A stretch of 33,141 nucleotides of DNA from JBDRCU01 sp043821485 (GTDB lineage: Bacteria > Patescibacteriota > Minisyncoccia > 2-02-FULL-40-12 > IGHO2-01-FULL-4-A), in NCBI GenBank assembly GCA_043821485.1, contig JBDRCU010000003.1, positions 1 through 33,141 of the forward strand, in the 5' to 3' direction. Each line of letters begins with the position of its first letter. Positions within the stretch are counted from its first letter, which is position 1. The position numbers and the translations under genes are program-made. Below the pieces are notes generated by a model. It saw nothing but the letters and a program-made list of their open reading frames with translations, ran no database searches and was not told the DNA's origin. Below are positions 30,573 to 33,141 of the stretch, in pieces.

Positions 30573-31718
30573 TTATCTCATTTCTGCTTTAAATTCGTCT
30601 GCAGTTTTTTCGTATACTTTCTTTTGTAGAGGATCAACCTCTTCATTCGTAAGTGTGCGTTCATTACTTCGATATGTAATGCGGTAAGTATAGCTTATGC
30701 GATCAGTGCCAAATTTTTTTTCATCTTTGTATTTATCGATCAATTCAACTTCTTCAACAATATCTCCCCCAATATCTCGAATAAGATCAAAGAAATTGTT
30801 TGGAACGAAATCTCTATTAACAACGAAGGAAACGTCTCTTGTAATCGGAGGGTATTTACTTACTTCTTGGTATTTGTTTCCAAGTTTAAGCTGACTTTTA
30901 ATTCTTTTATCTTGTGACCAGAGTAGACGTATATCAGGTAGTTCCATGCTAAGTATTGCCAGACGTTCAAGTCCAAAACCAAATGCCCAGCCATTGTATA
31001 GTTTGGAATCAATTCCTAGATTATCAAGCACAGAATTATGCACTATGCCACTGCCTAGTACTTCAATCCACTTATCTCTCAGTTTTATCTCCATCTCTAT
31101 GCTTGGATCCGTGTATGGGAATTGATCTTTATTAAAACGGTATTCTATGTTCTTACCGTAGATAGTCTGTGCTATAGAGATGAGGGCTTCTTCTAGCTCT
31201 TTTATTCCAATAATTTTTTGATCTTTTGGAATTATATATAGTCCATCCATTTGATGAAAAACATTCATATGATTTCGGTCTATCTCGTCTCTTCTGTAGA
31301 CCTTGCCATAAGAAAGTAATTCAATTGGTTGATGGTCTTTTATAAGCTTTTGTGCCTCCTCTGTTATTAGATAGTAGTACCACATGATCGTGGTATGAGG
31401 ACGAAGAATATATTCCTTATTTACAAAATATGTATCAGAGGCATTGCGTGCAGGATGGTCTGGGGGAAAGTTAAAGAGGTCGAAGCTTTTATCAACTGGT
31501 ACTATTTCGGGAAATTGCACAACCTTAAATTCTTTGAAATCAGGAAGATCTACAATACGTTGGGCAAGTTCGTAGATCGGGCTTCCGGGAGTTCGGGATA
31601 AATCAGGCATAGCCAAAAATCGCTTAAGTCGTAAGCTATTCGTATCATTTTTGGCTTCTAGCTGTTTTTGTAGCTCCCCTTCTTTGGGAGAATCAATTTT
31701 TATTGTTCTGTTTTCCAT
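30573..31718 (-). CDS. Single-chain (mitochondrial-type) phenylalanyl-tRNA synthetase
   Basis: The 381-residue protein combines the class II catalytic core of the PheRS alpha chain with a C-terminal FDX-ACB domain, which in bacteria is normally found at the end of the beta chain. Motif 1 is near residues 84-97 (PPDHPARNASDTYF), motif 2 at 140-160 (VYRRDEIDRNHMNVFHQMDG) and motif 3 at 243-256 (GWAFGFGLERLAIL). FDX-ACB covers 288-381 (KYPPITRDVSFVVNRDF and RSNERTLTNEEVD). This is the architecture of monomeric mitochondrial PheRS. The beta-chain B3/B4 editing domain is absent, and no pheT is in the window. It lies 14 nt after the 94-aa gene and 1 nt before gyrB. Confidence 0.88.
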   Translation of the reverse strand: MENRTIKIDSPKEGELQKQLEAKNDTNSLRLKRFLAMPDLSRTPGSPIYELAQRIVDLPDFKEFKVVQFPEIVPVDKSFDLFNFPPDHPARNASDTYFVNKEYILRPHTTIMWYYYLITEEAQKLIKDHQPIELLSYGKVYRRDEIDRNHMNVFHQMDGLYIIPKDQKIIGIKELEEALISIAQTIYGKNIEYRFNKDQFPYTDPSIEMEIKLRDKWIEVLGSGIVHNSVLDNLGIDSKLYNGWAFGFGLERLAILSMELPDIRLLWSQDKRIKSQLKLGNKYQEVSKYPPITRDVSFVVNRDFVPNNFFDLIRDIGGDIVEEVELIDKYKDEKKFGTDRISYTYRITYRSNERTLTNEEVDPLQKKVYEKTADEFKAEMR

Positions 31719-31732
31719 TCCTTTTGTTAGTA

Positions 31733-32017
31733 CTATATATGTTTGATTGCAATAATTAGAGCAATAAGACCTGTTAGTATTATTCCGTGAATATATGCAT
31801 GTATTATGAGCTGTCGGGATTTTTTATCGGAAATTCGATTTTGTATTGCAATAGAGATAAGCGAGGTTATTGTCCAGAGCAGTACAAAAAGCGTTACGAA
31901 AAAAAGAGCCCGTATTGCGCCGGATGCTTCTTCCGGAGAGGTCTTATAGATGATCATAGCCATGCCGATCACCGTAACAGTGGCCAAAACAAGCATCGCA
32001 TACACGTGCCATTTCAT
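31733..32017 (-). CDS. 94-residue membrane protein of unknown function
   Basis: Three predicted membrane helices fill the protein: HVYAMLVLATVTVIGMAMII, ALFFVTLFVLLWTITSLISI and GIILTGLIALIIAIK. The central loop is basic (QNRISDKKSRQ). No family is recognised. It is the first gene of the operon with PheRS and gyrB, 14 nt from PheRS, and its promoter lies 7 nt from the ATG, predicting a leaderless mRNA. Confidence 0.75.
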   Translation of the reverse strand: MKWHVYAMLVLATVTVIGMAMIIYKTSPEEASGAIRALFFVTLFVLLWTITSLISIAIQNRISDKKSRQLIIHAYIHGIILTGLIALIIAIKHI

Positions 32018-32023
32018 ACATAT

Positions 32024-32052
32024 ATTCTAGCAAAAAATGTCAGTAAATTCAA
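32024..32052 (-). promoter_or_regulatory. Promoter of the 94-aa/PheRS/gyrB operon
   Basis: TTGAAT (32047-32052), a 17-nt spacer and TAGAAT (32024-32029, extended as TGCTAGAAT) read on the minus strand, ending 7 nt from the A of the ATG at 32017. Confidence 0.65.
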
Positions 32053-32087
32053 CCAAAAAGAGGCCTTATTTGAGGCCTGTTTTTGGT
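32052..32087 (-). terminator. Terminator after tRNA-Asp
   Basis: AGGCC, an 8-nt loop and GGCCT form the upper stem; ACCAAAAA and TTTTTGGT extend it below a single G/G mismatch. The minus strand ends the stem in CTTTTTGG. It lies 10 nt after the 3' end of tRNA-Asp and just before the next promoter. Its symmetry would let it act in both directions. Confidence 0.75.
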
Positions 32088-32096
32088 GGTTTTTTG

Positions 32097-32374
32097 CGGG
32101 GGTGACGGGACTCGAACCCGCGACCTTCTGCGTGCACGTAATCCTAAACTTTCGTTTAAGCGTGGACTATATCTTCGCCATTCCAATATGGGTTAGGCGC
32201 TTCGGTATCTAGTCTCTACGGCGCCCCTATGTCATCAGACATAAGGTTCCCACGGTATTAGCTTATCTAAAAGACTTAGCCTTCACCGTTATCCCGAAAT
32301 GTTCATCCTCGTGTTTCCACGTGGAGCTGCAGTAATCTACAGGCAGACACTCTAACCAGCTGAGCTACACCCCC
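32097..32374 (-). tRNA. tRNA-Asp (anticodon GUC) split by a group I intron
   Basis: Exon 1 (32374-32339, 36 nt) and exon 2 (32134-32097, 38 nt) join into a normal 74-nt tRNA without CCA. The acceptor is GGGGGTG with CACCCCC, the discriminator G73, the D stem GCTC/GAGT, and the anticodon stem TCTGC/GCAGA enclosing CTGTCAC (GUC). The T arm is GCGGG-TTCGAGT-CCCGT. The intron (204 nt) sits between U35 and C36, inside the anticodon itself. The 5' end overlaps the last 10 nt of the LAGLIDADG gene. A terminator follows. This is the only aspartate tRNA in the window. Confidence 0.94.
32135..32338 (-). mobile_element. Group I intron in the tRNA-Asp anticodon loop
   Basis: The 204-nt insertion follows a U at the 5' splice site and ends with G, as group I introns do. 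Exon CUGU can pair with the internal GCAG, giving a P1 with the U-G wobble at the cleavage point. The conserved R-like segment GUAGAGACUAGAUACC (32204-32219) and S-like segment AAGAUAUAGUCC (32164-32175) are present, and GACUA/UAGUC forms P7. A P-like segment UUCGGGAUAACGGUGAAGG lies upstream. It encodes no protein. The size resembles small tRNA introns of the IC3 type. Confidence 0.92.
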
Positions 32375-33036
32375 TTTATATCCATATATTTATCAAACCG
32401 TCTCTTTTTGCGAGACATGTACAATGTATTATTACCATTATACATAAATTTGTAAAGCTTTTTCGAGTTTATTGTGCTGTACAGGAGTCTATAAGCCCTT
32501 GATCTAAAATGTAAGCTTCCTCCTTGTACATCTGCACATTTTTTAAGAGAGTTTTTTAATGAAGAGAGAAAATTTTTACTGCCAGAGGTAAATCCTGTAA
32601 CCATACAATGTACTGGATTTGGCCTATCATATTTGTGGGTTAATCCTTTCCATACGTGTTCATCTCCATCAAAATAGCCCCTAACAAAATGTTTTAAAAG
32701 ACTATTAGGTACATTGGGGAATTTAAGAGTATGACTTTTATTGGGTGTCATGCCGAGACTTAGTAAGTCTTCGAATATAGCTTTGCTACCCATTTGTACC
32801 CTATATATTATATTCCATCTTGGATTTCTTTTCCTTGCACTGATTTTATGGGTAGATTCTAGACAATGAAGAATTTTTTCTAATACATCACGATCACAAG
32901 AAGTAAGCTCTATATAGCATCCTCCATTTTTATTAATTCTCATATTTCCATCCGCAGCAAAGAATCCAAGCACGTAAGCCATCTCAGGATTCCATTCCTT
33001 GAAAAAGTTTTTATTTACGGTTTTGAAGACGAACAC
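32365..33036 (-). CDS. LAGLIDADG homing endonuclease, beside the tRNA-Asp intron
   Basis: The 223-residue protein contains two LAGLIDADG helices: YVLGFFAADG at 21-30 (catalytic Asp29) and FVRGYFDGDE at 117-126 (Asp125), so it is a single-chain two-motif enzyme. It would make a double-strand cut at an unoccupied target. The likely start is the GTG at 33036, which overlaps the pyrH stop (TAGTG); the next ATG is codon 19, just before motif 1. The TAG stop lies within the 5' exon of tRNA-Asp. It sits outside the intron, directly upstream, on the same strand. It is more AT-rich and lysine/asparagine-rich than the adjacent genes. Confidence 0.88.
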   Translation of the reverse strand: MFVFKTVNKNFFKEWNPEMAYVLGFFAADGNMRINKNGGCYIELTSCDRDVLEKILHCLESTHKISARKRNPRWNIIYRVQMGSKAIFEDLLSLGMTPNKSHTLKFPNVPNSLLKHFVRGYFDGDEHVWKGLTHKYDRPNPVHCMVTGFTSGSKNFLSSLKNSLKKCADVQGGSLHFRSRAYRLLYSTINSKKLYKFMYNGNNTLYMSRKKRRFDKYMDIKGV

Positions 33037-33141
33037 TATCCAGACGAGATCAATGAGCCTATTTCCTCTCCGGATAATATTTTTTTGAGATTTCCTTTTT
33101 CTAAGATATTAAATACTCTAATATCCATGTTATTTTCTCCT
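33036..33141 (-). CDS. pyrH: C-terminal end of UMP kinase (partial, 5' end outside window)
   Basis: The frame is open to the window edge. The visible 34 residues include DIRVFNILEKGNLKKILSGE and end EEIGSLISSG. This matches the C-terminus of bacterial UMP kinases (IPIRVFNMNKPG..., then VMGE..GTLI), which supply UDP from UMP. The stop TAG overlaps the GTG start of the endonuclease gene. An apparent internal ATG at 33128 with an AGGAG upstream is part of the same coding frame. Confidence 0.8.
   Translation of the reverse strand, partial: GENNMDIRVFNILEKGNLKKILSGEEIGSLISSG

Noticed and set aside
31787..32212. 141-residue plus-strand frame over the tRNA-Asp exon 2
   Set aside because: It is antisense to the 94-aa membrane gene, the terminator and the tRNA; the familiar 'AGVTGLEPATF' string is a translated tRNA 3' half.
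33036..33128. Stand-alone 30-codon ORF with an AGGAG before its ATG
   Set aside because: The same frame is open upstream to the window edge and the sequence matches the UMP kinase C-terminus, so the AGGAG is coding sequence.

Overview
The window looks like a chromosomal segment from a Candidate Phyla Radiation (Patescibacteria) bacterium, possibly of the Parcubacteria/Microgenomates kind. It is AT-rich and very compact. Genes overlap by ATGA or TAATG junctions, and housekeeping proteins are short (IF-2 without its N-terminal region, ThrRS without TGS, a trimmed LeuRS). Several families are typical of that radiation: a VirD4-like ATPase beside GtrA, and an anchored 'CGKPVIYLYP' protein. UGA is used as a stop (sigma factor, TatD), so the code is 11, not the UGA=Gly code. 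I saw no rRNA and no CRISPR array.

Layout. 1-312: the 3' end of what looks like a serine-recombinase gene runs antisense into tRNA-Gln(UUG). 374-5584 (-): an operon of VirD4-like ATPase, GtrA, dnaX and a flippase-like membrane protein. 5621-7086 (-): a Q/D-rich small protein, then an ECF sigma factor coupled to a membrane protein that may be its anti-sigma. 7087-7381: a strong sigma-gene promoter and a 110-nt foldback. 7382-12353 (-): metG-tatD-small membrane protein-leuS. 12440-15012 (-): two membrane-anchored proteins, one of the MEMO family. 15097-17226 (+): infB-rbfA and three tRNAs (Cys, Leu, Ser). 17278-20163 (+): an AI-2E family permease and thrS. 20164-20524: a GC-rich palindrome, an unlisted 54-aa membrane protein gene with a perfect Shine-Dalgarno, and a 20-bp inverted repeat before miaA. 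21385-25295 (-): CYTH, a dCTP deaminase-thymidylate synthase fusion, gatB and a 73-aa basic protein; folA diverges from them. 25849-27050 (-): secE-nusG-rplK. 27128-32017 (-): a 94-aa membrane protein, a single-chain (mitochondrial-type) PheRS and gyrB carrying a large intein. 32097-33141 (-): the end of pyrH, a LAGLIDADG endonuclease gene and a tRNA-Asp gene split by a group I intron.

The genes form three themes. Translation: four aminoacyl-tRNA synthetases, GatB, IF-2, RbfA, L11, MiaA and five tRNAs. Thymidylate supply: dCTP deaminase and ThyA in one polypeptide, with DHFR divergent beside it. Selfish DNA in essential genes: an HNH intein in gyrB, a group I intron in tRNA-Asp with an endonuclease gene next to it, and a recombinase ending inside tRNA-Gln. 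Most genes lack a Shine-Dalgarno sequence. Several promoters place the -10 box about 7 nt before the ATG, which suggests leaderless transcripts.

The most unusual items are the tRNA-Asp intron/endonuclease arrangement, the Dcd-ThyA fusion, the monomeric PheRS and the small membrane protein gene between thrS and miaA. All family assignments are by reading motifs; no search was run.
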